A stretch of 64,000 bases of DNA from Marinifilum fragile JCM 15579 (GCF_001310955.1 NZ_BAZX01000020.1:17630-81629); one strand, 5' to 3'. Shown: positions 54,341 through 64,000, numbered from the stretch's first letter. Notes: generated by a model from the sequence alone, not told the origin. A program made the numbers and translations.

Positions 54341-56728
54341 ATGAATTTTTCAGAAATAAAATATTGCCAATCTCGAAAATGCCGTATTTTATTGTTGGCA
54401 TTTTTTCTGTTATTGATTTTGTTTTGGTTTTCATTGCCAAAGCAGCTTTTTCATGATCCGTACTCAACGATTTTGTATTCGAAGGAAAACAAATTGTTGG
54501 GAGCTAGAATTGCCGATGATGGTCAGTGGAGGTTTCCTCAAATAAAAGAAGTGCCAAAGAAATTCGAAAAATCATTATTGGCTTTTGAGGATCAATACTT
54601 TTATTCTCATCCTGGAGTGAATCCAGTTTCGATGGGAAGAGCGCTAATTCAGAATCTTAAGGCTGGAAGAGTTGTGAGTGGAGGAAGTACCATCAGTATG
54701 CAGTTGATTAGGATTTCCCAAAAAGGCAAATCGAGAACGGTATATCGTAAGATTCTTGAAATGATTCTGGCTTTTCGATTGGAGATTCGATATTCTAAAG
54801 AAGAAATTTTGGCTTTGTACTCTTCTCATGCTCCTTTTGGAGGAAATGTGGTTGGATTGGAAGCTGCATCCTGGCGATTTTTTGGACGCACTCCCGATGA
54901 ATTATCTTGGGCAGAATCTGCAACTTTAGCTGTTTTGCCAAATGCTCCATCTTTAATTTATCCGGGAAAGAATAGCAAGACATTGCTAAGGAAACGAAAT
55001 GGATTATTGGATAAATTGTACAGGATTGGTGAAATTGATTCAACAACTTGTGAGTTGGCAAAACTAGAGGATGTTCCTCGTCAGATTCATCATTTGCCAA
55101 GAGTTGCGCCTCATTTGTTGGATCAAGTGCATAAGAAGAATAAAGGGGAGAGAGTTGTCTCCTCCATCAATTTTGGTTTGCAGAACAAGGTAAACGAAAT
55201 TGTGAGAAGACATCAGAAGAATCTAGAAGCGAATCAAATATACAATATGGCTGTTTTGGTAGTTGATACTAAAAGCAGAAATACTTTGGTTTATGTTGGA
55301 AACACGGAAAATAATGGTAAAAACTTACATGGCAATCAGGTTGATATTATTCATTCCCTAAGAAGTACCGGGAGCCTTTTAAAACCATTTTTGTTTGCCA
55401 GTATGCTAAATGAAGGTGAAATTTTACCCAATACCTTGATCGCAGATATTCCTACTCAAATTGCCGGTTATTCACCAAAAAATTTTGATTTAAAATATAA
55501 TGGAGCAGTTCCTGCACAAAAAGCATTGGCAAGATCATTAAATGTTCCTGCAGTAAGAATGCTTCGTGATTATGGTGTTGAACGTTTTCACTTCTTTCTG
55601 AAAAAGATGGGGATGTCTAGCTTGAACAGGCCAGCTGGTCATTATGGACTGTCGTTAATACTCGGAGGTGCAGAGGGGAGTCTTTGGGATATGTGTGGTA
55701 TGTATGCCAGCATGGCTGGAATTTTGAATCATTACAATTCAAATGATGGAGTGTACTATTCAAACGAATTTCAAACTCTAAAATATACCAGGGATTCAAT
55801 TCAATGGAAAAATCCAGAATCTCAAGCATTTTTAAAAGCTTCATCGGTTTATCAAACATTTGAAGCATTGTTGGAAGTAAATCGCCCTGATGGTGAAAGT
55901 GGTTGGAGGTCTTTTTCATCATCACAAAAAATTGCCTGGAAGACAGGAACCAGTTTTGGATTTAGAGATGCGTGGGCAATTGGTGTAACATCGGATTATG
56001 TGGTTGGAGTATGGGCCGGAAATGCTGATGGAGAAGGCAGACCTGGTTTAACTGGAGTTGGTGCTGCTGCGCCAATCATGTTTGATGTGTTTGATTTGTT
56101 ACCGAAAAGTGAATGGTTCCAACAACCTGTTGAAGAGATGGAATTGGTTCCTATTTGCAGAAACAGTGGACACAGAGCAGGGCGGTGGTGCGATCAGGTT
56201 GATACCCTTTGGATAGGAAGATCTGGCTTGGAAACAAATGTGTGTCCCTATCACAAACAAGTGCATTTGGATGCAACAAAAAGATATCGGGTAAATTCGC
56301 ATTGTGAAAATGTGGATAATATGGTACACAAATCCTGGTTTGTTTTGCCTCCTGCCATGGAATGGTATTACAAAAAAAGAAATCCTTTGTACAGACCATT
56401 ACCGCCATATAGAGATGATTGTGTTGGAGTTGCAGAATCTCAAGCAATGGAGTTGATTTACCCGAAATCAAATGACAGGATATTTGTACCAATTGGTTTG
56501 GATGGTAAGCGTGAGAAGGTCGTATTTGAAATTGCCCATCATGATCCCGATGCAAATGTTTACTGGCATTTGGATGGGGAGTTTATTGGAACAACTTGTG
56601 GAAATCATCAGTTAGAAATTGCTCCTGGAGTAGGGAAGCATGATGTAACTTTTGTTGATGAAGAAGGAAACGTACTGTCAAAGCGCTTTGAAATTGTTGG
56701 GAAACAAGAACATCAATTGAATTATTAA
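54341..56728 (+). CDS. pbpC: Penicillin-binding protein 1C
   Basis: 795 residues from the ATG at 54341; a TTG three codons upstream is less likely. One N-terminal membrane helix (about 14-32). The GT51 glycosyltransferase has catalytic Glu83 in AFEDQYFYSHPG and GGSTISMQL. The transpeptidase carries SLLK (near 344), SLN in ARSLNVPAV, and KTG (near 533). The last ~90 residues form the PBP1C-specific C-terminal domain, preceded by a cysteine-bearing linker (CRNSGHRAGRWC). All catalytic motifs are intact. It is the partner of the upstream alpha-2-macroglobulin. Confidence 0.93.
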   Translation: MNFSEIKYCQSRKCRILLLAFFLLLILFWFSLPKQLFHDPYSTILYSKENKLLGARIADDGQWRFPQIKEVPKKFEKSLLAFEDQYFYSHPGVNPVSMGRALIQNLKAGRVVSGGSTISMQLIRISQKGKSRTVYRKILEMILAFRLEIRYSKEEILALYSSHAPFGGNVVGLEAASWRFFGRTPDELSWAESATLAVLPNAPSLIYPGKNSKTLLRKRNGLLDKLYRIGEIDSTTCELAKLEDVPRQIHHLPRVAPHLLDQVHKKNKGERVVSSINFGLQNKVNEIVRRHQKNLEANQIYNMAVLVVDTKSRNTLVYVGNTENNGKNLHGNQVDIIHSLRSTGSLLKPFLFASMLNEGEILPNTLIADIPTQIAGYSPKNFDLKYNGAVPAQKALARSLNVPAVRMLRDYGVERFHFFLKKMGMSSLNRPAGHYGLSLILGGAEGSLWDMCGMYASMAGILNHYNSNDGVYYSNEFQTLKYTRDSIQWKNPESQAFLKASSVYQTFEALLEVNRPDGESGWRSFSSSQKIAWKTGTSFGFRDAWAIGVTSDYVVGVWAGNADGEGRPGLTGVGAAAPIMFDVFDLLPKSEWFQQPVEEMELVPICRNSGHRAGRWCDQVDTLWIGRSGLETNVCPYHKQVHLDATKRYRVNSHCENVDNMVHKSWFVLPPAMEWYYKKRNPLYRPLPPYRDDCVGVAESQAMELIYPKSNDRIFVPIGLDGKREKVVFEIAHHDPDANVYWHLDGEFIGTTCGNHQLEIAPGVGKHDVTFVDEEGNVLSKRFEIVGKQEHQLNY

Positions 56729-56804
56729 AATTAGGGATTACGCTTATCAAAAATCAGTAAAAAGAAGTATTTTGGGACAAAATAACTTGTAACAAAAAAA
56801 TAAC

Positions 56805-57851
56805 ATGTTTCTTCTGTTTTTTTACCTCTTTTTGGCTTTGTTTGTTTCTTTTTTGTGTTCAGTAATGGAATCAGTACTTCTGTCTACTCCACTATCTTTT
56901 TTGAATGTAAAAAAGGAAAATGGAGTAAAATCGGCCAACACTTTTATTAAGCTGAAAGAAAATATTGAGAGGCCATTATCAGCAATTCTTTCTCTAAATA
57001 CAATAGCCCATACTATTGGAGCGGCTGGAGTTGGTGCTGAGGCTACAAAACTTTTTGGAGAGGTTTATTTTGGTGTGATATCGGCTGTGTTAACTTTTCT
57101 AATTTTGATATTCTCCGAAATTATACCAAAAACCATTGGAGCATTATATTGGAGAAATCTGGCTATGGTTTCGGGTTTAATTATTAATGCAATGGTTTTT
57201 CTAACCTATCCATTGGTAATTTTAACTGGCTATATCTCAAAAATATTTTCACGTGGTGAGGATGAGGTTTCTGTGAGTCGTGAAGAGATTTCGGCAATGG
57301 CAAAGATTGGAACAGAAGAAGGTGTGTTTGAGGAAAAAGAGAACAGAATCATCCAGAACTTGATTAAATTAAAGAGCTTAAATGTTACTCAGATAATGAC
57401 CCCAAGAGTTGTGGTTGCTGTGGCAAATGAAAATATGCTTTTAAAGGATTTTTTGACTGACAAAAGATATTTGTACTATTCTAGAATACCTGTTTACAAG
57501 GAAAATAAAGATAATATAACAGGCTATGTGTTTAGACAAAGTGCTTTTGAAAAGATGTCAGATTCTGGAGAGAATTTGATCCTAAAGGATGTTATTCGAC
57601 CGATTGTAGTGGTTTCAGAATTTCAGACTTTACTGAATGCTTGGGATAAATTACTCAAAGAGAAAGAGCATATTGCATTGATAGTTGATGAGTATGGAGG
57701 TATGGATGGTATTGTAACCATGGAAGATATAATTGAAACATTGCTTGGTTTGGAAATTATTGATGAGCGTGACAAGATTGTAGATATGCAGCAATACGCC
57801 AAGGAAAGATGGAAGGAAAGAAAAGCCAAGTACAATATATTTGAAGATTAA
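56805..57851 (+). CDS. CNNM/CorC-type membrane protein with CBS pair
   Basis: 348 residues. The DUF21 transmembrane domain (about 1-160) has four hydrophobic segments and the ETIPKTIGALYW-like loop (FSEIIPKTIGALYWRN). Two CBS motifs follow (about 195-310; VTQIMTPRVVVAVANENM, then IALIVDEYGGMDGIVTMEDIIETLLG). It ends soon after the CBS pair, so the CorC_HlyC domain found in many homologues is missing. The family is linked to magnesium or cobalt efflux. It is followed by glsA after 21 bases, which suggests co-transcription. Confidence 0.87.
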   Translation: MFLLFFYLFLALFVSFLCSVMESVLLSTPLSFLNVKKENGVKSANTFIKLKENIERPLSAILSLNTIAHTIGAAGVGAEATKLFGEVYFGVISAVLTFLILIFSEIIPKTIGALYWRNLAMVSGLIINAMVFLTYPLVILTGYISKIFSRGEDEVSVSREEISAMAKIGTEEGVFEEKENRIIQNLIKLKSLNVTQIMTPRVVVAVANENMLLKDFLTDKRYLYYSRIPVYKENKDNITGYVFRQSAFEKMSDSGENLILKDVIRPIVVVSEFQTLLNAWDKLLKEKEHIALIVDEYGGMDGIVTMEDIIETLLGLEIIDERDKIVDMQQYAKERWKERKAKYNIFED

Positions 57852-57872
57852 ATCAGATCAATAGTGTGTCAA

Positions 57873-58787
57873 ATGAATTATAATGAGGTTTTTTGTGAGG
57901 TTAATAAGTTGTTAAAATCTCATGTAGACAATGGTACTGTGGCATCCTACATACCAGAATTGCAAAAAGTGTCTCCTGATAAGTTTGGCGTGCATTTATG
58001 TACTGTGGATGGAGGAAATTTTGCTTTTGGTGATTCGGAGGAAAAATTTTCTATCCAAAGTATTTCTAAGGTTTTGTCATTAACCATGGCTTTTGAAATA
58101 GAGGAGGATAAACTTTGGAAAAGAGTTGGTGTTGAACCTTCAGGAAATCCGTTTAATTCATTGGTTCAGTTGGAATATGATGAGGGAATTCCTCGAAATC
58201 CATTTATTAATGCTGGAGCCATTGTAATTGCCGATGTGTTAGTGAGTAAATTGAAAAAACCTAAGGAAGATTTTATCAAATTTGTTCGACAACTGTCTGG
58301 TAATAATCAAATAGATTATTGTGATCGTGTTGCACAATCTGAGAAATCGAAAGGACATAGAAATGCTGCATTGTGTAACCTGATGAAATCTTTCGGGAAT
58401 ATTGAGAATGACATTGATGAAGTAATTAATTTTTACTTTGAGTTGTGTTCTATAGAGATGACCTGTAGCGAATTGGCTCGAACATTCTTATTCCTGGCTA
58501 ACTATGGTAAAGATCCTGTAAGTGGCAATAAAATAATTAGTTCTAGCAAGTCGAAGCGAATTAATGCGGTAATGCAGCTGTGTGGTTTGTACGATGAGGC
58601 AGGTGAATTTTCATTTAAGGTAGGATTGCCTGGAAAAAGTGGTGTTGGTGGTGGAATTGCCGTTGTACACCCTGGCAAATACAGTATGGTAGTTTGGAGT
58701 CCTCGTTTAAATAAAAAAGGCAACTCAAATAAAGGCGTGAGGTTTTTAGAAGAGTTCACCAGCTATACTGAATCATCAATATTTTAA
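57873..58787 (+). CDS. glsA: Glutaminase A
   Basis: 304 residues from the ATG at 57873. Hydrolyses glutamine to glutamate and ammonia. The serine-lysine catalytic dyad of the beta-lactamase-like fold is Ser63-Lys66 in IQSISKVLSL. Other conserved blocks are EPSGNPFNSLVQLE, NPFINAGAIV, and GKSGVGGGI near the C-terminus, which binds the substrate. Length and motifs are normal. It follows a CNNM-type gene by 21 bases. Confidence 0.95.
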   Translation: MNYNEVFCEVNKLLKSHVDNGTVASYIPELQKVSPDKFGVHLCTVDGGNFAFGDSEEKFSIQSISKVLSLTMAFEIEEDKLWKRVGVEPSGNPFNSLVQLEYDEGIPRNPFINAGAIVIADVLVSKLKKPKEDFIKFVRQLSGNNQIDYCDRVAQSEKSKGHRNAALCNLMKSFGNIENDIDEVINFYFELCSIEMTCSELARTFLFLANYGKDPVSGNKIISSSKSKRINAVMQLCGLYDEAGEFSFKVGLPGKSGVGGGIAVVHPGKYSMVVWSPRLNKKGNSNKGVRFLEEFTSYTESSIF

Positions 58788-58800
58788 TTTTTGGGGATAT

Positions 58801-58830
58801 TTGCAAAAGAGATTCAATTGGCTATCTTTA
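58801..58830 (+). promoter_or_regulatory. Promoter of carbonic anhydrase gene
   Basis: TTG (58801-58803), 19 bases, TATCTTTA (58823-58830), one base off the TAnnTTTG consensus, 36 bases before the start codon. Confidence 0.5.
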
Positions 58831-58866
58831 GAATTATTCTAAACATTAACTATTGTCAAAATTACC

Positions 58867-59406
58867 ATGAATCAACTTATCGAAATTAATTCTTCGGAAG
58901 ATATTCTTTCGGCTTATCAGAATACACCCATTTCTTTATTGATAGAATATCATAATCTAAACAAAACTTTTGACGATTATGCAGAAGCTGAGCTGCTTGT
59001 AGGAATGTGTATGGATCATAGAAAACATTTACATATTCCGGATAATTTTTCCTACATCATTCGTACAGGTGGAGCCAACCTTCGATATAGTGAATTTAAA
59101 GTGTCATATGCCATTTCGGTAGGTGGAATTAAGCACATTGCACTTATTGGACACAATAACTGTGGAATGGTTAATTTGGTTTCGAAGAAAGGACAATTTA
59201 TAGATGGATTGGTAAATAATGGTGGATGGAGCAAAGAAAGAGCAGAAGAACATTTTAACAATTTTGCTCCAATGTTTGAAATTGGAAATGCTGCTGAATT
59301 TGTAACCATGGAAGCGAATAGATTGCGCAATAAGTATCCTAACGTTGTTGTAGCGCCACTTTTTTACAATGTTGATAACAACAAATTGTATATGATTGAG
59401 GAGTGA
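58867..59406 (+). CDS. Beta-class carbonic anhydrase
   Basis: 179 residues, at the short end for the family. The zinc ligands are Cys48 in CMDHR, His96 and Cys99 in GHNNCGM, and the catalytic dyad Asp50-Arg52 follows the first cysteine; all are present. The segment YIIRTGGANLRYSEFKVSYAISVGGIKHIALIGHNNCG is the conserved core. It interconverts carbon dioxide and bicarbonate. A cytosolic enzyme with no signal peptide. It is a separate unit between glsA and rluF. Confidence 0.9.
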   Translation: MNQLIEINSSEDILSAYQNTPISLLIEYHNLNKTFDDYAEAELLVGMCMDHRKHLHIPDNFSYIIRTGGANLRYSEFKVSYAISVGGIKHIALIGHNNCGMVNLVSKKGQFIDGLVNNGGWSKERAEEHFNNFAPMFEIGNAAEFVTMEANRLRNKYPNVVVAPLFYNVDNNKLYMIEE

Positions 59407-59468
59407 TGGAAAGAAATATTCCATTACTTTTGTCAACCTTTAAATATTAATAACAGGCGATTTAAGGA

Positions 59469-60194
59469 ATGGAATATACCCGATTAAATAAGGCAATTGC
59501 AGAAACAGGATATTGTTCACGTAGAGAAGCGGATAAGCTGATTGAAACGGGCAAGGTGAAAGTGAATGGCAAAGTAGCCGAAATGGGGTTAAAGGTTACA
59601 AAGTCTGATGAAATTTCGGTTAAAGGTCAGGTTGTAACTAAAACTGTTCGAAATATTTACCTTGCATTTCACAAGCCTGTAGGAATAACATGTACTACTG
59701 ACCTTAGAATTAAGGGCAATATTGTTTCGTATATAAATTATCCGGAAAGAATATTTCCAATTGGTAGATTGGATAAACCGAGTGAAGGATTGATTTTTAT
59801 GACTAACGATGGTGATATCGTGAATAAAATTCTTCGTTCAAGAAATAATCATGAAAAAGAATATATTGTTCGTGTAAATAAAAAAATTACCAACGACTTT
59901 ATTCGTAGAATGAGTAATGGGATTCCAATTTTGGATACAGTTACCAAAAAGTGTAAAGTTTCGAAGGTTAACAATTCCACATTCAAAATCATACTTACCC
60001 AAGGGTTGAATCGCCAGATTCGTAGAATGTGTGAATATTTAGGTTATGAAGTTACCATGTTAAAACGTCTTAGAATCATGAATATTGAGCTGGGAACTTT
60101 AAAGCCTGGTAAGTATCGTTCTTTTACTAAAAAGGAGCTTCACGATTTGTTGAATTTGTGCGAAGATTCGCACAAGACACATGATGAATTATAG
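59469..60194 (+). CDS. rluF: 23S rRNA pseudouridine synthase RluF-like
   Basis: 241 residues. An N-terminal S4 RNA-binding domain (about 4-62; RLNKAIAETGYCSRREADKLIETGKVKVNG) precedes the RsuA/RluB/E/F catalytic domain. The catalytic Asp is in GRLDKPSEGLIFMTNDGD near residue 101, and LTQGLNRQIRRMCEYLGYEV is the RluF/RsuA C-terminal motif. RluF modifies U2604 (E. coli numbering) of 23S rRNA. Length fits RluF. It is followed only by a weak hairpin terminator. Confidence 0.9.
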   Translation: MEYTRLNKAIAETGYCSRREADKLIETGKVKVNGKVAEMGLKVTKSDEISVKGQVVTKTVRNIYLAFHKPVGITCTTDLRIKGNIVSYINYPERIFPIGRLDKPSEGLIFMTNDGDIVNKILRSRNNHEKEYIVRVNKKITNDFIRRMSNGIPILDTVTKKCKVSKVNNSTFKIILTQGLNRQIRRMCEYLGYEVTMLKRLRIMNIELGTLKPGKYRSFTKKELHDLLNLCEDSHKTHDEL

Positions 60195-60752
60195 CCTCAA
60201 TTATTTCTTGTTTTAAATATTATCATTCATTGTTAGAATTCCTGTTGTGGTATTCTTCATGAGTTTTATGTGAAAATTATCTTTTTAATAGTTACGGCTT
60301 GCCATTTAATGTGATTTTGATGTAAAGTTCCACCAGATTTTGATCTGGTTTTAAATAGGAGTTTTTACAAATTAGGACAGAAATATCTGGATCTTTTAAA
60401 TAAATTTTTGGGACCTTAGGACAGAAGAAGACAAATCGATACAGAAGATTCTATTTTAAGAGATCTTCTCATTAAAAATTCCCTTCTTTTATAATGTAAA
60501 TCTAACTTTCTGGAGATAGAATTTTACGTCAAACTCACCTTATTTAATTTCAATTTGAATAAAATAATATTACTGAGCAAAATGTCTCATTATCAGCGAT
60601 ATGATTTCTTGTTTAAGAAAACTTAGCTTTTAATTGAGGTTTTTACGAACTTTAATCATTAAATTTACGTAGTTAAAGAAGTAAAAATAATCATTCGTCA
60701 AAAATGAATTGTTGTGAGAGAATAATGAGCCTAAGTAAAAAGAGGAGGGAAA
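60195..60752. other. 558-base intergenic region with weak terminator
   Basis: Holds a weak terminator-like hairpin ACCAGAT/ATCTGGT (60332-60349) followed by TTT, and two copies of TTAGGACAGAA (about 60372 and 60416). It ends in a Shine-Dalgarno-like AGGAGGG (60743-60749), 3 bases before the next ATG, which is unusual for this phylum. No coding potential is evident. Confidence 0.45.
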
Positions 60753-63700
60753 ATGAATAAACTTTTACGACTGTTTTGTTCTACGTACTTTTTAATATTT
60801 GGTTATCATTTAGGAACAGCGCAAATTGTAAGTCCAAAAAATGATACCATTATTTGTGCTGGAGAATCTGTTACGCTTCAAGCGGCACCAGGCTCTTATA
60901 TGTACAATTGGAATACCGGTGATTTGTCGAAAAATATTACTGTATCACCTCTTACAACTACCTCTTATTCTCTTAGAGTTTTTATTCCTGATAGGGGAAC
61001 GGAATTAATTGCGAATGGTGATTTTGATTCTGGGAATACTGGTTTTTATAGTGAGTATGTTTATTGTCCGGATCCTGTGTTGTCTTCATCAAATCATTCT
61101 GATTGGCAATCTCTATGGGAAGAGGGTCGATATACTGTTGATGATAATCCTAGCGAATACCATTCAAACTTTGCAAATTGTACAGGTCATACAGGTAATT
61201 CTCCTGATAATTATCTGATTGTGAATGGATCACCTGATGAAAATGTTGTAATCTGGAGTCAAACGATCACAGTAAACCCAAATCAATATTATGCATTTTC
61301 AACATGGGCTTGTAATGTTCACCCTACAAATCCTGCTCGTCTTGAGTTCATGATTGATGGAGTGCTCATGGGAGACTATATTGAACCAAGTTCTGGTTCC
61401 ACTTGTAATTGGGAAGAATTTTATTCATTATGGTATTCTGATTCGAAAACATCCATTGAAATTTCAATTGTAAATAAGAATTTAATTCGAAGTGGTAACG
61501 ATTATGCATTGGATGGAATTTCATTTAATCCGTTAATAGAAGTTCCTGACTCAAGAGTAGTGAATGTTGTGGAACCAGCTGTTGTAAATGCTGGTCCTGA
61601 TCAAACAATTTGTGCCAATACTCGTGCATCGCTTTCCGCATCTGCTACCAATTATACCGGATTTTCTTGGGCAAGCTCAGGAGATGGAACATTTACAAGA
61701 CCTAATAGTTTTAATTCTAAATATATACCAGGAGATAGTGATATTGCTACAGGAACAGTGGTTTTGACTGCACTTGCAAATGCAAACTCACCTTGTGGTG
61801 TAGTAACCGATAATTTGACATTAACAATAAATCCTGCTCCTAATCCTAATTTAGGAGACCTACAGATTTCTTGTAATGGAAGTCCCGTAATTCTTGATGC
61901 TGGTGAAGGTGGTGTTTTTTATCAGTGGAGTACAGGAGAAAGATCATCGAAAATTGATGTTACTACATCAGGAAATTATTCAGTTATTGTCGCTAATAGT
62001 TATGGTTGCATAGAAACAGATGACGTTTATGTTGATTTCGTACCAAGTTTAAATATCGATTTGGGGCCTGATATTACTGTATGTGAAGGAGAAGCCGTGG
62101 TTTTAGATGCAGGTATATCTAATGCTAATTATTTATGGAGTACTGGAGATACAACGCAGCAAATTGTGGTGTATTCGGCTGGAAACTATTCAGTAACGGT
62201 TTCAAATGATTATGGTTGTAACGATACGGATGATATAAGTGTTAGTCTTAATCCACTTCCTGTGGTTGACTTAGGTCCGGATCAGGAATTAACGGAAGGT
62301 GATGTGATTCGCCTGGATGCCGGAGTACATGCACAGTATATATGGGATAATGGACATACTGGCCGATACCTGGATGTTGATATACCTGGTCTTTATGCAG
62401 TTCGAGTTTATGATTCGAATGGGTGTTCGGCTATGGATATGGTAAATATTTCAGGAGGAACAGGTTCGGTGCCTGATATTAACTTAAATGATACCATAAT
62501 CTGTAGGGGAGAATCAGTGGAACTTTTTGCAGGTGAAGGGTTTCTATTTAATTGGGATGTTGATGGTTTATCTAGTCGAGTTGTGGTTAGTCCCGACTCT
62601 ACCCAAACATACCATTTAAGAGCATTTTATATTGATGAGACCATTGAAATGATACAAAACGGAAACTTTAATCTGGGAAATGTTGGGTTTACCAGTGATT
62701 ACTATTTCTGTTCTAATCCTATTGCCAAAGATTGTAAAGATCAAAAAAGTAAGTATACCATTAATAGTAATACTACTATTTTAGGAGGTGGCTTTCATGA
62801 TTGTGTTGGTGTTACAGGTAATTCACCAGATAATGTAATGGTGGTAAAAGGTGCTGAAGCGAACTATACAGTTTGGGAACAAACCATTGATGTAGATCCA
62901 GATAGCTACTATGTGTTTTCGGTGAATATTACCAATTTACATTCAAATAGTTACGATGAGTTTGAAGTTTTGGTAAATGGTGTTAGAGTGGATCATTTTT
63001 ATACTGATGAGCCTTGTGATTGGGATTTATTTAAGAGTTTAATTTATACCGATGGATTAACACAATTGACAATTTCAATTGATAATGTGAGTACATCTGG
63101 TGTTGGAAATGGTTATGCTCTTGATGAGATCAGTATGTTTAAATTGGCAGAATTGCCTTTAGATGTTACAGTTACTGTAGTTCAGAATGTTGATGCAGAC
63201 GCAGGGAGTGATTTATCAATTTGTGAGTCTGAAACAGTTTCATTAAATGGTACAGTTCAAAATGAATCTTCTTTTGAATGGAGAACATTAGGAGATGGTA
63301 CTTTTGATAACAACAACATTTTAAACCCTAGCTATACTCCTGGTTTAAATGATATAGCTAATGGGTATGTAGATCTTGAGTTAAGTGCTCAACCAGTTGC
63401 TCCTTGTACAGTTCCTGATTTGGATACGCTTCGTGTGGATATTAATTCAAACTTATCCATTGATTTAGGTTTGGATAGAGATCTTTGTCAGGGAGACTCG
63501 ATTACACTCACGGCCAATTTTGCAGGTGGAACTTATTTATGGAATACAGGAGAAACAAGTCAGTCGATCGTTGTGAAAACAGCAGGGAATTACTCTGTTG
63601 TAGTTGCTGATATTAATGGTTGTACAGGAACTGATGATATTGAAGTGAGAGTGCATTCCAATCCGGTTATTGACTTGGGGCCAGATCAGGTAACTTGCGA

Positions 63701-64000
63701 TGGTGTTGCAGTTATGCTGGATGCGGGTGATTCTGGCTCATCATATATATGGAGCAATGGAGAAACAAATCAAACCATATCAACTTCAATTGGCGGCAAT
63801 TATAACGTAGTTGTAACTGATGCCAATGGTTGTGTTGGAATAGATGATGTTAATATCATAGTGAATATGCCACCGACAGTAAATCTTGGTCCAGACCGGG
63901 AAATTTGTGCTGGTGGCACGGTTACATTAGATGCCGGCAATGCAGGATCAAGCTACCTATGGTCAAATGGCGCAACGACTCAAACTATTATCGTTCCAAG
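60753..64000 (+). CDS. Large secreted repeat/adhesin protein, 3' end outside window
   Basis: The frame opens at 60753 (MNKLLRLFCSTYF) and has no stop to the window end, giving over 1080 residues. A signal peptide ends near GTAQ (about 24). A ~240-residue module (cysteine-bearing ICAGES plus beta-rich binding-like domain with NGDFDSGNTGF) at about 30-265 recurs at about 570-800 (ICRGES, NGNFNLGNVGF). Between and after lie PKD/Ig-like repeats of ~85 residues with the pattern DLGPDxTxCxGxxVxLDAG...YxWSTG...GxYSVxVxxxxGC. These are hallmarks of SprB-like type IX-secreted surface proteins of Bacteroidota. Secretion by T9SS would need the unseen C-terminal domain. Confidence 0.85.
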   Translation, partial: MNKLLRLFCSTYFLIFGYHLGTAQIVSPKNDTIICAGESVTLQAAPGSYMYNWNTGDLSKNITVSPLTTTSYSLRVFIPDRGTELIANGDFDSGNTGFYSEYVYCPDPVLSSSNHSDWQSLWEEGRYTVDDNPSEYHSNFANCTGHTGNSPDNYLIVNGSPDENVVIWSQTITVNPNQYYAFSTWACNVHPTNPARLEFMIDGVLMGDYIEPSSGSTCNWEEFYSLWYSDSKTSIEISIVNKNLIRSGNDYALDGISFNPLIEVPDSRVVNVVEPAVVNAGPDQTICANTRASLSASATNYTGFSWASSGDGTFTRPNSFNSKYIPGDSDIATGTVVLTALANANSPCGVVTDNLTLTINPAPNPNLGDLQISCNGSPVILDAGEGGVFYQWSTGERSSKIDVTTSGNYSVIVANSYGCIETDDVYVDFVPSLNIDLGPDITVCEGEAVVLDAGISNANYLWSTGDTTQQIVVYSAGNYSVTVSNDYGCNDTDDISVSLNPLPVVDLGPDQELTEGDVIRLDAGVHAQYIWDNGHTGRYLDVDIPGLYAVRVYDSNGCSAMDMVNISGGTGSVPDINLNDTIICRGESVELFAGEGFLFNWDVDGLSSRVVVSPDSTQTYHLRAFYIDETIEMIQNGNFNLGNVGFTSDYYFCSNPIAKDCKDQKSKYTINSNTTILGGGFHDCVGVTGNSPDNVMVVKGAEANYTVWEQTIDVDPDSYYVFSVNITNLHSNSYDEFEVLVNGVRVDHFYTDEPCDWDLFKSLIYTDGLTQLTISIDNVSTSGVGNGYALDEISMFKLAELPLDVTVTVVQNVDADAGSDLSICESETVSLNGTVQNESSFEWRTLGDGTFDNNNILNPSYTPGLNDIANGYVDLELSAQPVAPCTVPDLDTLRVDINSNLSIDLGLDRDLCQGDSITLTANFAGGTYLWNTGETSQSIVVKTAGNYSVVVADINGCTGTDDIEVRVHSNPVIDLGPDQVTCDGVAVMLDAGDSGSSYIWSNGETNQTISTSIGGNYNVVVTDANGCVGIDDVNIIVNMPPTVNLGPDREICAGGTVTLDAGNAGSSYLWSNGATTQTIIVP

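Overview
The window is chromosomal DNA of a low-GC member of the Bacteroidota. The evidence is the TTG-N19-TAnnTTTG promoters, a FecI/FecR/TonB-receptor/DUF4249 locus, SusC-style CarboxypepD_reg-plug-barrel receptors, SprB-like adhesin repeats, and the general lack of Shine-Dalgarno sequences. A marine Bacteroidia genus of the Marinifilaceae/Marinilabiliales type is my inference; the window contains no rRNA or other marker to prove it.

Layout. 1-10.0 kb: 3' part of a long-chain acyl-CoA ligase; a leftward block of methyltransferase, MgtC-like, GNAT, NfeD/ClpP-class protease and EI24 genes; then purB and an MsbA-like exporter. 10.0-18.1 kb: tRNA-Trp, a CDGSH protein, and an iron/nutrient sensing locus (ECF sigma, FecR, TonB receptor, DUF4249 lipoprotein). 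The receptor has a frameshift, and two rightward genes split the sigma gene from fecR. The block ends with a short hibernation factor. 18.4-23.1 kb: AraC and LysE genes, then a leftward island (MerT-like membrane protein, SigZ-type sigma factor, two or three microproteins, DUF318/ArsP-like permease, another microprotein). Most members carry vicinal cysteines, and two transcription units begin with the same promoter-like motif. 23.3-30.7 kb: conserved hypothetical genes, a degenerate ~21-bp repeat array, a Septu-like ATPase plus HNH nuclease pair, an orphan gene and two tRNA-Arg genes. 30.9-40 kb: housekeeping genes (MFS, MBL hydrolase, BASS transporter, RsmI-like, NrnA-like, ndk, DUF721-recF, TPR protein, DagK-like) and a possible structured RNA. 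40.3-48.3 kb: tandemly duplicated tRNA-Tyr/Gly plus tRNA-Ser, a broken GIY-YIG gene, an outer-membrane receptor, aqpZ, DUF1287, VOC, a twice-frameshifted DEAD-box helicase and a Myb-like microprotein. 48.4-60.2 kb: alpha-2-macroglobulin and penicillin-binding protein 1C separated by a 23-bp palindromic repeat array, then CNNM, glutaminase, carbonic anhydrase and rluF. 60.75 kb to the end: the 5' part of a very large secreted repeat protein that runs off the window.

Two things stand out. First, the SigZ/vicinal-cysteine island looks like a small self-contained stress regulon, probably for thiophilic metals or metalloids, with unannotated microproteins and a shared promoter (TGCATC-N16-CGAC). 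Second, several unrelated intergenic regions hold 'stuttering' arrays with a 20-25 bp period. Their sequences differ but their architecture is similar, which suggests a common generating process. Three single-base deletions (one in the TonB receptor, two in the helicase) and one in-frame stop (GIY-YIG) are either real gene decay or assembly errors, and the reads would settle which.
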